A DNA stretch of 64,000 nucleotides from Arthrobacter ruber (lineage in GTDB: Bacteria > Actinomycetota > Actinomycetes > Actinomycetales > Micrococcaceae), in the NCBI RefSeq assembly GCF_002954225.1, contig NZ_PPTH01000018.1:248001-312000 (forward strand), in the 5' to 3' direction. Position 1 is the first letter of the stretch. The number at the start of each line of letters is the position of its first letter. The notes beneath the pieces were generated by a model. It saw nothing but the letters and a program-made list of their open reading frames with translations. It did not search any database and was not told the DNA's origin. A program made the translations under genes and the position numbers. Positions 17,368 through 26,215 of this stretch are shown here, piece after piece.

Positions 17368-18803
17368 AGCTCTCCGCCCGCATCCAGGCCGCCGGCCTGG
17401 CGGCCGCGCCTGCCGTCGTCGACGCGGAACCCTCCGCCTCGCCCGCAGAGGAGCCACGCCCTGCGACACTTGCCCCCGCCGTCGTCCGCGAGGCTCCCGA
17501 GAAGCCCGGGACGGCGAAGGTGGACGTCTTCGCCGGCCTCAAGCAGCGCGCCGCCTCCGCCCTCTTCGAGCGGATGGGCGTCCGCGCCAGCGACACGTCG
17601 ATCACCGAGGAGGACCTCAAGGCGATCGCCCGCGAGGAGCTCAGCCAGATCATCGACGCCGAGCAGGTGCCCCTCAGCCCCGACGAGCGACGGCGCCTCA
17701 TCCAGGACGTGGCCGACGACGTCCTCGGCTTCGGCCCGCTCCAGCGGCTCCTCGACGACGCGTCCGTCACCGAGATCATGGTGAACCGGATGGACCAGAT
17801 TTACGTCGAGCAGCAGGGCAAGCTGAGACTCAGCGACTCCCGGTTCAGCTCGGAGGAGCACCTCCGGCGCGTGATCGAGCGCATCGTCTCCAAGGTCGGC
17901 CGCCGCATCGACGAGTCCTCCCCCTTCGTGGATGCCCGCCTCGAGGACGGCTCCCGCGTCAACGCCGTCATCCCGCCGCTCGCGGTCAACGGTTCCTCGC
18001 TGACCATCCGCAAGTTCAGCAAGGTCCCGCTCACGGTGCAGAACCTCATCGATTTCGGGACGCTGACGCCCGAGATGGCCGAACTGCTCGATGCCTGCGT
18101 CAAGGCCAAGCTCAACATCATCGTCTCGGGCGGCACGGGCACCGGGAAGACCACCCTGCTCAACGTGCTGTCCTCCTTCCTGCCCGAGGGCGACCGCATC
18201 GTCACCATCGAGGACGCCGTCGAGCTGCAGATCCAGCAGCAGCACGTGGTGCGCCTCGAGAGCCGTCCGCCGAACACCGAGGGCAAGGGGGCCGTGACCA
18301 TCCGCGACCTCGTCCGCAACTCCCTCCGGATGCGGCCCGACCGCATCGTGATCGGCGAGGTGCGTGGCGGTGAGTCCCTGGACATGCTCCAGGCCATGAA
18401 CACCGGCCACGACGGCTCCCTCTCCACCGTGCATGCCAACTCACCGCGTGACGCGGTCGCCCGCCTCGAGACGCTCGTCCTCATGGCCGGGATGGACCTG
18501 CCGCTGCGCGCCATCCGCGAGCAGCTGGCATCCGCAGTCCATCTCGTGGTCCAGATCTCGCGGCTCCGGGACGGAAGCCGGCGCATCACGCACGTCACGG
18601 AGGTGCAGGGTATGGAGGGCGACGTCGTCACACTGCAGGACGCCTTCGTCTTCGACTACTCAGCGGGCGTGGACAGCAAGGGCCGTTTCCTCGGCAGACC
18701 CGTACCCACGGGCATCCGACCCCGCTTCATGGAACGGTTCGAGGACATGGGGATCACGGTATCCCCCGCCGTCTTCGGGTCCGTTCCCGCGCGCGGACGA
18801 TAG
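17364..18803 (+). CDS. tadA: TadA/CpaF secretion ATPase
   Basis: A protein of 479 residues from the ATG at 17364, which overlaps the cpaE stop. It has a Pro/Ala-rich N-terminus of 50 residues, then the CpaF N-domain, and a VirB11-type ATPase: Walker A GGTGTGKTT near 257-265, Asp-box TIEDAVELQ, Walker B region RIVIGEVRGGE near 328 and the His-box STVHAN. This is the cytoplasmic hexameric motor that polymerises Flp pilin. Length and motifs are normal. Confidence 0.95.
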   Translation: MKLSARIQAAGLAAAPAVVDAEPSASPAEEPRPATLAPAVVREAPEKPGTAKVDVFAGLKQRAASALFERMGVRASDTSITEEDLKAIAREELSQIIDAEQVPLSPDERRRLIQDVADDVLGFGPLQRLLDDASVTEIMVNRMDQIYVEQQGKLRLSDSRFSSEEHLRRVIERIVSKVGRRIDESSPFVDARLEDGSRVNAVIPPLAVNGSSLTIRKFSKVPLTVQNLIDFGTLTPEMAELLDACVKAKLNIIVSGGTGTGKTTLLNVLSSFLPEGDRIVTIEDAVELQIQQQHVVRLESRPPNTEGKGAVTIRDLVRNSLRMRPDRIVIGEVRGGESLDMLQAMNTGHDGSLSTVHANSPRDAVARLETLVLMAGMDLPLRAIREQLASAVHLVVQISRLRDGSRRITHVTEVQGMEGDVVTLQDAFVFDYSAGVDSKGRFLGRPVPTGIRPRFMERFEDMGITVSPAVFGSVPARGR

Positions 18804-18807
18804 CCGC

Positions 18808-19743
18808 ATGACCGTCCTGCTCCTTGCCGGGCTCGCCCTGGTGATCGGCGCCATCGTGCTCGCCCTCATCGCACTTCGGCCCCTCCAGTCGCCCGTGCCG
18901 CTGGATCGCCGCCGTCCGCCGGTGGACCAGCCGGACTCGCAGCTCTCGCGCTTCGCGGGAGTCGTCGGACGGGCGATGGACCGCTACCTGCAGCGTCGGC
19001 CGATGCGGTTCCTGAACCAGCAGGTCCTGGAGACCGCGGGCGTGAAGTTGAGCCAGGCCGAGGTGTACCTGCTCATCATCCTCGCGGGCGTCACCGGTCT
19101 CCTGCTCGGCTGGGTGCTGCTCGCGCCCGCCGTCGGCATCCTCCTGCTCCTGCTGTCTCCGGCGGCTGCGCACCTCGTGGTCTCGTTCCTGACCGGACGA
19201 CGACGTCGCCGCTTCGACGCGCAGCTCGGCGACACCCTGCAGCTACTCACCGGCGGCTTGCGGGCGGGCCACAGCATCCTCCGTGCGATCGACGCCGCTG
19301 CGACCGAGGCCGACAGCCCGACGTCGGAGGAGATGCGCAGGATCGTCGCCGAGACGAGCCTCGGCAAGGACCTCCTCGCCTCCCTCATGGACACCTCGGA
19401 GCGCATGCAGAACGAGGATTTCGCGTGGATCGCCCAGGCCATCCAGATCAACCGCGAGGTGGGCGGAGATCTCGCCGATGTCCTCGATCAGGTGGGCCAT
19501 ACGATCCGCGAGCGCACCGAGATCAAGGGCCAGATCAAGGCGCTAGCGGCCGAGGGGAAGTTCTCCGCCTACATCCTCGCCGCCCTGCCCTTCGGCATCG
19601 CGCTGATCCTCACGGTCGTCAGTCCCGGGTACGTGGATCCGCTGTTCACCAAGCCGCTGGGATGGGTCATGCTCGGGAGTGCTGCCGTCATGATGACGAT
19701 CGGCGGACTCTGGCTGCGCAAGATCATCGACCTGAAATTCTGA
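18808..19743 (+). CDS. tadB: TadB, type II/IV secretion F-domain membrane protein
   Basis: A protein of 311 residues with its start four bases after tadA. It has one N-terminal helix (LLLAGLALVIGAIVLALIAL), a helix pair around residues 90-125, a cytoplasmic T2SSF domain (LQLLTGGLRAGHSILRAIDAAA; DFAWIAQAIQINREVGGDLADVLDQVGHTIRER), and C-terminal helices. It forms the inner-membrane platform of the Tad machine together with TadC. The frame is open further upstream inside tadA, but this ATG gives the correct N-terminus. Confidence 0.92.
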   Translation: MTVLLLAGLALVIGAIVLALIALRPLQSPVPLDRRRPPVDQPDSQLSRFAGVVGRAMDRYLQRRPMRFLNQQVLETAGVKLSQAEVYLLIILAGVTGLLLGWVLLAPAVGILLLLLSPAAAHLVVSFLTGRRRRRFDAQLGDTLQLLTGGLRAGHSILRAIDAAATEADSPTSEEMRRIVAETSLGKDLLASLMDTSERMQNEDFAWIAQAIQINREVGGDLADVLDQVGHTIRERTEIKGQIKALAAEGKFSAYILAALPFGIALILTVVSPGYVDPLFTKPLGWVMLGSAAVMMTIGGLWLRKIIDLKF

Positions 19744-19756
19744 AGGAGACCGACCC

Positions 19757-20638
19757 GTGGACCTGATCCTGCTCGCCTCACTCCTGCTGACCTCGGTACC
19801 AATCGGCTACTTCACCTGGGCACTACTCACCTCCGACGTCAAGGTACGCCGCACCGTGCAGGGCAACCTGAACCAGGGCAGGGGACTTACCCCAGTTGCC
19901 GCGGACCGCCAGAACCCCCTGCTCCAGCTCGGACGGCGCCTTACCGCTCACGCCTACGTGGCGAAGCTCGATCACCTGCTCTCACTGGCGGGACGCCCGG
20001 CCTCCATGCCGCTGGCGAAGGTCCTCACGGCCAAGCCCCTCCTCGGCCTCGCAGGCGCTCTGGCCGGCCTGCTCCTGCTGCAGTCCGACCCGAGCAAGGT
20101 CTTCGTCCTGCTCGCGGTCTTCATCACGGTCCTCGGCTACTTCGTGCCCGACCTGCTCCTCTACAGCAAGGGCCAGGAGCGCCAGAAGGCGATGGCGCTG
20201 GAACTGGCCAACACCCTCGACCAGATGCTGATCTCCGTCGAGGCCGGGCTGGGCTTCGAGAGTGCCATGCAGCGGGCCGGTGAAACGGGGAAGGGCCCCC
20301 TGGCGGAAGAACTCGTGCGGACCCTGCAGGACATGCAGGTGGGACGCAGCAGGCGTGAGGCGTATCTGGCCCTAGCGGACCGCAGCACCATCCCGGAACT
20401 GCGCAGCTTCGTGAAGGCCATCGTCCAGGCCGACGCCTACGGCATCGCACTCTCCGGGGTCCTCCGGACACAGGCGAAGGTCATGCGTGTGAAGCGCAGA
20501 CAGCGCGCCGAGGAGAAGGCGATGAAGCTGCCCGTCGCAGTCCTCTTCCCGCTGCTGGTGTTCATCTTCCCCGTCCTGTTCATCGTCATCCTCGGCCCTG
20601 CTGCGCTCAACGCCATCGATACGTTCGCCAGCCAGTGA
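19757..20638 (+). CDS. tadC: TadC, type II/IV secretion F-domain membrane protein
   Basis: A protein of 293 residues with a GTG start and GAAGGAG upstream. There is an N-terminal helix (LILLASLLLTSVPIGYFTWALL), two helices around residues 93-135, a T2SSF domain (ANTLDQMLISVEAGLGFESAMQRA; LRSFVKAIVQADAYGIALSGVLR) and a C-terminal hydrophobic pair (LPVAVLFPLLVFIFPVLFIVILG). It is the second platform subunit, the usual partner of TadB. It is the last gene of the tight flp-tadC run; the prepilin peptidase comes 3 kb later. Confidence 0.92.
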   Translation: MDLILLASLLLTSVPIGYFTWALLTSDVKVRRTVQGNLNQGRGLTPVAADRQNPLLQLGRRLTAHAYVAKLDHLLSLAGRPASMPLAKVLTAKPLLGLAGALAGLLLLQSDPSKVFVLLAVFITVLGYFVPDLLLYSKGQERQKAMALELANTLDQMLISVEAGLGFESAMQRAGETGKGPLAEELVRTLQDMQVGRSRREAYLALADRSTIPELRSFVKAIVQADAYGIALSGVLRTQAKVMRVKRRQRAEEKAMKLPVAVLFPLLVFIFPVLFIVILGPAALNAIDTFASQ

Positions 20639-20760
20639 GTGGTAACCCCGGCCTACTTTCTGAGTATCTGCCACCTAGCAGGACCGCCAAGCATAAGCGC
20701 ATTTCTCGCACAGGGTGAGCGGCTTCACGGCAAACCGTCAGATCACACACGTAGCCTGAG

Positions 20761-21141
20761 ATGGTGCCTTCGATCGATTCCCAGCAGGACCTGCCACTGG
20801 TGGACCTCACCGTGCTCGCCCACCTCGAGCGGCAGCTGAACGACCCCTCACCCGCCAAGGCGTTCGCCCGTGACTACATCGCCGGGTTCGAGGGGCGCTA
20901 CCTCCGCCTCACCACCGCGATCGGCGACCGCGACGTCTCTGCCGCCCTCGATGCCGCCCTGAGCCTCCGCAATTCATCCGCGATGGTCGGTGCCGCCCGA
21001 CTCTCGGCCATGGCTGCCGAGTTCGAGGTGGCAGTGACGGCCTTCGAGCTGGACACGGCGCGTGACATCCTCCCCGCGATCGAGCGCTGCGGGCTGGACA
21101 CCATCCTCGAAATCCAGTCCCGCTACCTGGCGTCCGTCTAG
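20761..21141 (+). CDS. Hpt-like four-helix protein lacking the phospho-histidine
   Basis: A protein of 126 residues, predicted all-helical, resembling Hpt domains. The segment AALSLRNSSAMVGAARLS (about residues 65-82) aligns with the Hpt motif AHxLKGSAxxxGA, but Leu67 stands where the phosphorylated His should be and Arg70 where the Lys is usual. It therefore probably cannot carry phosphate and may bind a receiver or kinase as a decoy or scaffold. It lies between tadC and a divergent two-component pair. The assignment to Hpt is by pattern only. Confidence that it is a real gene is high; its function is unknown. Confidence 0.72.
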   Translation: MVPSIDSQQDLPLVDLTVLAHLERQLNDPSPAKAFARDYIAGFEGRYLRLTTAIGDRDVSAALDAALSLRNSSAMVGAARLSAMAAEFEVAVTAFELDTARDILPAIERCGLDTILEIQSRYLASV

Positions 21142-21155
21142 CCGTCCGACGCCCT

Positions 21156-21938
21156 TCAGGAACGGCCGGGCGTGAGCCGGTAGCCCACGCCGCGCACGGT
21201 CTGCAGCCACCGCGGGTTCTTCGGGTCCTCCTCGAGCTTCCGGCGCAGGTTGCCGATGTGCACCTCGATGGCCCGCTCGTCGGAGTCGCTGATGTAGGTG
21301 TCCTCGCCGTAGTACTCACCGCGCACCACCCGCACGAGATCGGCCTTGGTCCTCACGGAGCCGTTGCTCTTGAGCATCTCGTTGAGGAGGTCGAACTCGC
21401 TCCGCGTCAGGGGCAGGTCACGTCCGTCGAGCACCACGGTGCGGGCATCCGCATTGAGGGCCAGGCCGTTGTGCTCCACCACGGGCGACGGCGAAGGCAC
21501 CACAGCGGGAGCTTCCGGCAAGGGCGTCGAAGCGGCCGGCTGCACGGCGGGCACCGGCTCCGCGGCGACCCGCGGCCGGCGCAGCATCGCCGCGACCCGG
21601 GCGCGGAGCTCCCGGGGGCGGAACGGCTTGGTGAGATAGTCGTCGGCGCCGGACTGCAGGGCCGTGAGGGTGTCCAGTTCGTCGCCGCGCGAGGTCAGCA
21701 TCACCACGTAGCAGGTGCTGAAATCCCGGATGCGGCGCAGCACCTCGTACCCGTCGATGTCGGGCAGCCCGACATCGAGGGTGACGACCGCTGCCTCGTG
21801 GGTCCTGACCAGTTCGACGCCCGCACGCCCGTTCGGCGCGATGTGCACGTCGAATCCCGACTGCTTCAGGACGGCCGCCACGAGATTCCGAACATCGGAA
21901 TCGTCCTCGATGACGACTGCCACTCCCGGATCGCTCAT
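21156..21938 (-). CDS. OmpR/PhoB-family response regulator
   Basis: A protein of 260 residues from the ATG at 21938. The receiver domain has an acidic pair EDD (11-13), phospho-acceptor Asp55 (VTLDVGLPDIDG), a Thr/Ser position in MLTSRGD and Lys in DDYLTKPF. A Pro/Ala-rich linker (about 125-155) leads to a winged-helix domain with RDLPLTRSEFDLLNEML, DERAIEVHIGNLRRKL and TVRGVGYRL. It should be activated by the divergent sensor kinase 198 bp away and may control itself, the kinase or the flp promoter. An open frame continues 34 codons upstream without family similarity. Confidence 0.93.
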   Translation of the reverse strand: MSDPGVAVVIEDDSDVRNLVAAVLKQSGFDVHIAPNGRAGVELVRTHEAAVVTLDVGLPDIDGYEVLRRIRDFSTCYVVMLTSRGDELDTLTALQSGADDYLTKPFRPRELRARVAAMLRRPRVAAEPVPAVQPAASTPLPEAPAVVPSPSPVVEHNGLALNADARTVVLDGRDLPLTRSEFDLLNEMLKSNGSVRTKADLVRVVRGEYYGEDTYISDSDERAIEVHIGNLRRKLEEDPKNPRWLQTVRGVGYRLTPGRS

Positions 21939-22135
21939 CGAGCCCCCGCTCCCGTCTGACCTGTGCTGCACTCTGTTCCACTTCTCATGAACCCCATTGT
22001 GCACATCTGTATCGGCTATTTGGCTCCCCCTGCATTCCAAAACGCGGGAGGAACGACATAATGGGAGTCAGTACGTAGGTCTCAGCGTCGGAAAGTCATT
22101 CAGAATGCCGTATTTCCCCTTTCCCCGGATAGTGC

Positions 22136-23818
22136 GTGCCTAGGGATGCCGGTGCCGCGCGGTTGCGCGCGGTCGCCGCGAAGGTGAGCATCAGCCGCTC
22201 GGTGGTGCTCTGTCAGATCCCCCTGACCCTGATCGTGGTCGTCATCGCTCTCACGGCGCCACTCCTCCGGCCGGGTCTCATGTCCAACCCCACCTTCGAA
22301 CTCGGCTTCTCGATGATCCTGGTGCTGCTGGCACTGTGCGTCGTCGTTCCGTGGCGCGAGCTGCCGCGCGGCAGCCTGCTGATCGTCCCCGTCCTCGACT
22401 TCGTCGCCATCGCCCTCGTCCGGGCCGGTGCCCTCGAGACACAGCCGGCGCTCGGCGTCCTCGTCATCTTCCCCGTCCTGTGGCTGATGCGCTCCTCCCT
22501 GCCCACCTGGGTGTCGCTGGGCTTCACGGCTGCCGGCTCGCTGCTCGTCACGGCCTGGCCGCTGCTGGGCTCCTTCGATCCTGCCCGGCGCGAGTCCTAC
22601 CTGGCTCCCTTGCTCCTGCCGATCGTGATGCTGTGCATCGCCGTCACCATCCGCGTGATGGGCTCCAGTGCGCGGGCCCGCGACATCGAGATCGAGCGCA
22701 AGGATCGCGAACTCAACGACCTGCTGCGTGCCGCCATCGACCGCGAACGCGTCCTCACCGCGATCCTCAACACGGTCGACGTCGGACTGACCGCCGTCGA
22801 CGCCCACGGCAACACCACGATGACCAACCACCAGCAGGAACTGTTCGATCGACTCGCGGCCGGCCACGAGGACAGCGGCGCACTGCTCTTCGATGCCGAT
22901 CGGGTGACGCCGCTGGGCGTGGACAGGCAGCCGATCTACCGCGCACTCACCGGCGAGACCTTCGCCGACCAGCTCATCTGGGTGGGCGACGGCGACGCTC
23001 AGCGCGCCCTCTCCACCGCGGCACGGCCCATCAAGAACGCCGACGGCGGCATCGCCGGTGCGCTGATCGTCTGCAGCGACGTCACGGAGCTGGTCGAGGC
23101 CGTCTCCGCCAAGGACGCCTTCATCTCGAACATCTCGCACGAGTTCCACGCCCCGCTGACGTCCGTGCTCGGATACCTCGAGCTGGTGCTGGAGGACGAC
23201 CACCCGCTGCCGGCTCACCTCCGGGGCTATGTGGACGTCGCAGGACGCAACGCCGAGCGCGTGCTGCATCTGGTCGCCGACCTGCTGTCGACGGCGGGCG
23301 ATCGCGTGCGGGTCCATCCACGGCCCGTGGACCTCGCGGCCCTGATCGAGATGAGCGTCCGGTCCAACCGGCTCCGCGCCCAGAAGAACGGCGTCAAGCT
23401 GAAGACCGACGCCCAGACGCCCCTCTGGACGCTCATCGATCCCCTGCGGATCTCCCAGGTCCTCGACAACCTGCTCTCCAACGCCATCAAGTACTCCCCC
23501 GACGGCGGCGTGGTGAACATCCACGCGGAGGAGTCCGAGTCCGCGATCAGCCTGCACGTTGAGGACCGGGGCATGGGCATGACGGAGCAGGAGGCCCGTC
23601 AGGTGTTCTCACGCTTCTACCGCACGCCTGCGGCACGTCACGCCGACATCGACGGCGCCGGACTGGGACTCGCGATCACCAAGTCCATCGTCGAGAGCCA
23701 CGGAGGGACCATCTCCTGCGTGAGTTCCCCCGGCAAGGGCAGCCGCTTCACGGTGACGCTGCCCGCCAACGGCGAAGTGGGCCGGGCAGCACAGGATTCC
23801 ATCGGGGAGTCCGTCTAG
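22136..23818 (+). CDS. Membrane sensor histidine kinase with PAS domain
   Basis: A protein of 560 residues, GTG start. About six membrane helices fill residues 25-185, with little sequence outside the membrane, suggesting sensing within or at the membrane. Then come a helical linker, a PAS-like domain (about 210-320), the HisKA box NISHEFHAPLTSVLGYLEL with His335, and a HATPase domain with DNLLSNAIKYS, DRGMGMT and GAGLGLAITKS. The response regulator on the other strand is the obvious partner. The stop codon abuts the GTG of the prepilin peptidase, so kinase and peptidase are co-transcribed, which ties the kinase to pilus biogenesis. Confidence 0.93.
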   Translation: MPRDAGAARLRAVAAKVSISRSVVLCQIPLTLIVVVIALTAPLLRPGLMSNPTFELGFSMILVLLALCVVVPWRELPRGSLLIVPVLDFVAIALVRAGALETQPALGVLVIFPVLWLMRSSLPTWVSLGFTAAGSLLVTAWPLLGSFDPARRESYLAPLLLPIVMLCIAVTIRVMGSSARARDIEIERKDRELNDLLRAAIDRERVLTAILNTVDVGLTAVDAHGNTTMTNHQQELFDRLAAGHEDSGALLFDADRVTPLGVDRQPIYRALTGETFADQLIWVGDGDAQRALSTAARPIKNADGGIAGALIVCSDVTELVEAVSAKDAFISNISHEFHAPLTSVLGYLELVLEDDHPLPAHLRGYVDVAGRNAERVLHLVADLLSTAGDRVRVHPRPVDLAALIEMSVRSNRLRAQKNGVKLKTDAQTPLWTLIDPLRISQVLDNLLSNAIKYSPDGGVVNIHAEESESAISLHVEDRGMGMTEQEARQVFSRFYRTPAARHADIDGAGLGLAITKSIVESHGGTISCVSSPGKGSRFTVTLPANGEVGRAAQDSIGESV

Positions 23819-24457
23819 GTGGTCCCCGAGCCCGTGATCGGCTTCCTCGTCACCGGTGCAGCTGCCGCCGGGATCGGCTATGCCCTGTTCGCCCTGGCCG
23901 GCCGGGATCAGCGCACCGTCCTGCCGACGTCCTGGCGGTTGCCACTCGCGGTGCTCGCTGGCGTCCTGGCAGGCGCGGGTGCCGCGGTGACCGGTGAGTG
24001 GTGGGACCGACCACTGGTGGCGGTGCTCGCCGCGTTCGGGGTCGTGCTCGCCGCCATCGACCTGCGGTCCAAGCTGCTGCCCAACAGGGTCCTGGTCCGG
24101 TTCGCGGCAGTGACGGCCGGGCTACTGCTCGTCGCGGCGGCTGCCGGCGGCGCGTGGGGCGGCCTGCTCGGTGCGACAGCGGGAGCAGCGAGCCTGTTCG
24201 CCGTGTACTTCCTGCTCGCGCTCATCTCCCCGGCGGGCATGGGCATGGGTGACGTGAAGCTCGCCGCCGTCCTCGGTCTGTTCGGCGGCTGGGCCGGGTC
24301 CGCCGCGTGGATGGGGACGCTGCTGGGCGGATTCCTCCTCGGCGGCCTGGCCGGGATCGGGATCCTCCTGCTGCGAGCCGGATCGCGGGGGTCGACCTTC
24401 CCGTTCGGCCCGGGCATGCTACTCGCCGCGTTCGCGAGCTTCGTCCTGCTGGGCTGA
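23819..24457 (+). CDS. Prepilin peptidase (TadV/CpaA-like, A24 family)
   Basis: A protein of 212 residues, GTG start directly after the kinase stop. It has multiple membrane helices and the two A24 aspartates: the first in AAIDLRSKLLPN, the second in the GMGMGDVKLAAVLG motif (GxGD). The N-terminal cysteine/methylase domain of PilD is absent, as in the short Tad-type peptidases. It would cleave Flp and the TadE/TadG pseudopilins. It lies 9.9 kb from flp but in the same locus. It converges with truA across 59 bp. Confidence 0.9.
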   Translation: MVPEPVIGFLVTGAAAAGIGYALFALAGRDQRTVLPTSWRLPLAVLAGVLAGAGAAVTGEWWDRPLVAVLAAFGVVLAAIDLRSKLLPNRVLVRFAAVTAGLLLVAAAAGGAWGGLLGATAGAASLFAVYFLLALISPAGMGMGDVKLAAVLGLFGGWAGSAAWMGTLLGGFLLGGLAGIGILLLRAGSRGSTFPFGPGMLLAAFASFVLLG

Positions 24458-24516
24458 CGCCGACAGCGGGTGCGGTACGGAACGAGAGAACGTCGACGAG
24501 CACCCGGGAAGCCCGG

Positions 24517-25512
24517 TCAGGAACCGACCGGATCATCGGAGGAGTCGACCGCGCTGTCCGAGGAGTCGGCAGGCGCAGTGCCCAGGTGCCCCGCGTTGCG
24601 CCGGGCCCGTGTGAGCTCCGCCCGCCCGGCGAGCTCCTCGTTCCCGGGATACGCGATCTCCTCGAGCACGAGAGGGTGCGGGGCCGCGAGGATGGACCGC
24701 GCGTCCTTCTTCCGGGCGGCCAGCCGCGCGGCGAGCCACGACGGCGGCACTTCCCCTGACCCCACCCGCAGCGTCGATCCGATGAGTGCGCGCACCATGT
24801 TGTGGCAGAACGCGTCTGCCTGCACAGTGGCGATGATGACGCCGTCGTGCCCGCGGGCGAACTCGTAGCGCTGCAGTTCGCGGATGGTGGTGGCACCCTC
24901 CCGGGGCTTGCAGAAAGCCGCGAAGTCCTGCATGCCCAGCAGGTGCGCAGCCCCCTCGTTCAGCAACGTGACGTCGAGGGCTGCCGGGTACCAGAGCGTC
25001 GTGTGCCTGCCGAGCGGATCCTGCCCGGCGGTGGTGTCCGCGATGGCGTAGCTGTAGCGGCGCCAGAGCGCGGAGAACCGCGCATCGAAGCCTGCGGGCG
25101 CCGGTACGGCGGAGCGGACGACGACGGCCGGCACGGAGTTCCTGACGGAGCGGCCCCGTCCCGTGACGCCGTCGGTCAGTTCACGGTTGATCGTGCCGGT
25201 GAGGCGCCGCCGGAAGGCATCGGCCGGGTCGACGTCGCGTCCGCGCGCCATCGCCTCCCACTCCGCGGACGTGAGATCGACGTGGGCCACCTGACCGCGT
25301 GCGTGGACACCGGCATCGGTCCGCCCGCCCACCGTCAGCCGCACGGGCCGCCGCAGAAGAGTGAAGAGTGCGCCCTCGAGGACGCCCTGGACGGTGGTCA
25401 GCCCGGGCTGGAGGGCCCAGCCCGAGAACACGGCACCGTCGTAGGCGATGTCCAGCCGCACACGCAGAAGCCCGCCGTCCCTCGGGGGGACGGCGGGCTC
25501 CTGGGTGATCAT
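24517..25512 (-). CDS. truA: tRNA pseudouridine38-40 synthase
   Basis: A protein of 331 residues from the ATG at 25512. The catalytic Asp lies in GGRTDAGVHARGQV; YSYAI, FCHNMVR and LVGS-like (LIGSTLRVG) motifs follow. The C-terminal 40 residues are a Ser/Asp-rich tail beyond the usual end. The family core begins RLDIAYDGAVFSGW. A GTG at 25461 would start exactly there and would place the strong 25469-25499 hairpin outside the coding region, so the true start is uncertain. It follows rplQ by 22 bp, the usual rpoA-rplQ-truA order. Confidence 0.92.
   Translation of the reverse strand: MITQEPAVPPRDGGLLRVRLDIAYDGAVFSGWALQPGLTTVQGVLEGALFTLLRRPVRLTVGGRTDAGVHARGQVAHVDLTSAEWEAMARGRDVDPADAFRRRLTGTINRELTDGVTGRGRSVRNSVPAVVVRSAVPAPAGFDARFSALWRRYSYAIADTTAGQDPLGRHTTLWYPAALDVTLLNEGAAHLLGMQDFAAFCKPREGATTIRELQRYEFARGHDGVIIATVQADAFCHNMVRALIGSTLRVGSGEVPPSWLAARLAARKKDARSILAAPHPLVLEEIAYPGNEELAGRAELTRARRNAGHLGTAPADSSDSAVDSSDDPVGS
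25469..25499 (-). terminator. Perfect 13-bp hairpin between rplQ and the truA core
   Basis: Arms AGCCCGCCGTCCC and complement with a 5-base loop, 35-65 bases after the rplQ stop. On the minus strand it ends GGGCTTCTGCG, like other terminators in this window but without a long T-run. It overlaps codons 5-15 of truA if the ATG at 25512 is used. Confidence 0.55.
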
Positions 25513-25534
25513 GGGTGCATCGCGAGGGGAAGAA

Positions 25535-26149
25535 TTACTTCTTCTCGTCCTCGACGGCGCCCTCGACGACGACGACCTCGTCAGCGGCACCTGCTTCGGC
25601 GTCGACCGTGGTCTCCTCAGCTGCTACCTCTTCGGCAGACGCCGCGGATTCTGCGGACTCGGCCGACTCGGCGGAGTCGACCGACTCTGCGGACTCCGGC
25701 GACTCCTCCACGGGCGCTGCGGCGACGGGCGCGGCAGCAGCGGGAGCCTTGGCCTGCTCGGCCTCGGCGACGACGGACTGCTTGGCCGACATGGGCTCCA
25801 GCACCAGTTCGATGACGGCCATGGGAGCGTTGTCGCCCTTGCGGTTGCCGATCTTCGTGATGCGGGTGTAACCACCCTCACGGTTGGCGACCGCGGGGGC
25901 GATCTCCGTGAAGAGTTCGTGGACGATGCTCTTGCTGCTGATGACGCCGAGAACGCGACGACGCGAGGCGAGGTCACCCTTCTTGGCGAAGGTGACCAGA
26001 CGCTCGGCGTAGGGGCGAAGGCGCTTGGCCTTGGTCACCGTGGTGGTGATGCGCTTGTGCTCGAACAGTGAGGCGGCCAGGTTGGCGAGCATCAGGCGTT
26101 CGTGCGCCGGACCGCCTCCGAGACGTGGGCCCTTGGTGGGTGTGGGCAT
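25535..26149 (-). CDS. rplQ: 50S ribosomal protein L17
   Basis: A protein of 204 residues. The L17 core ([40 protein letters not shown]) occupies the first 125 or so residues, the whole length of a typical L17. The remaining 75 or so are an Ala/Glu/Ser/Val low-complexity acidic tail ending in DEKK, usual in related actinobacteria though long here. It sits near the exit tunnel on the large subunit. It follows rpoA by 66 bp. Confidence 0.97.
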   Translation of the reverse strand: MPTPTKGPRLGGGPAHERLMLANLAASLFEHKRITTTVTKAKRLRPYAERLVTFAKKGDLASRRRVLGVISSKSIVHELFTEIAPAVANREGGYTRITKIGNRKGDNAPMAVIELVLEPMSAKQSVVAEAEQAKAPAAAAPVAAAPVEESPESAESVDSAESAESAESAASAEEVAAEETTVDAEAGAADEVVVVEGAVEDEKK

Positions 26150-26215
26150 GGTTCTTTCTCCTCATTAGGTGTCCGCCCGCCGCAACGGGGGCGCGGCGGG
26201 TGGACAGGTAGCGTT

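Noticed and set aside
22100-23557. Minus-strand open frame opposite the histidine kinase
   Set aside because: The kinase has complete motifs and good start/stop context; the antisense frame has none.
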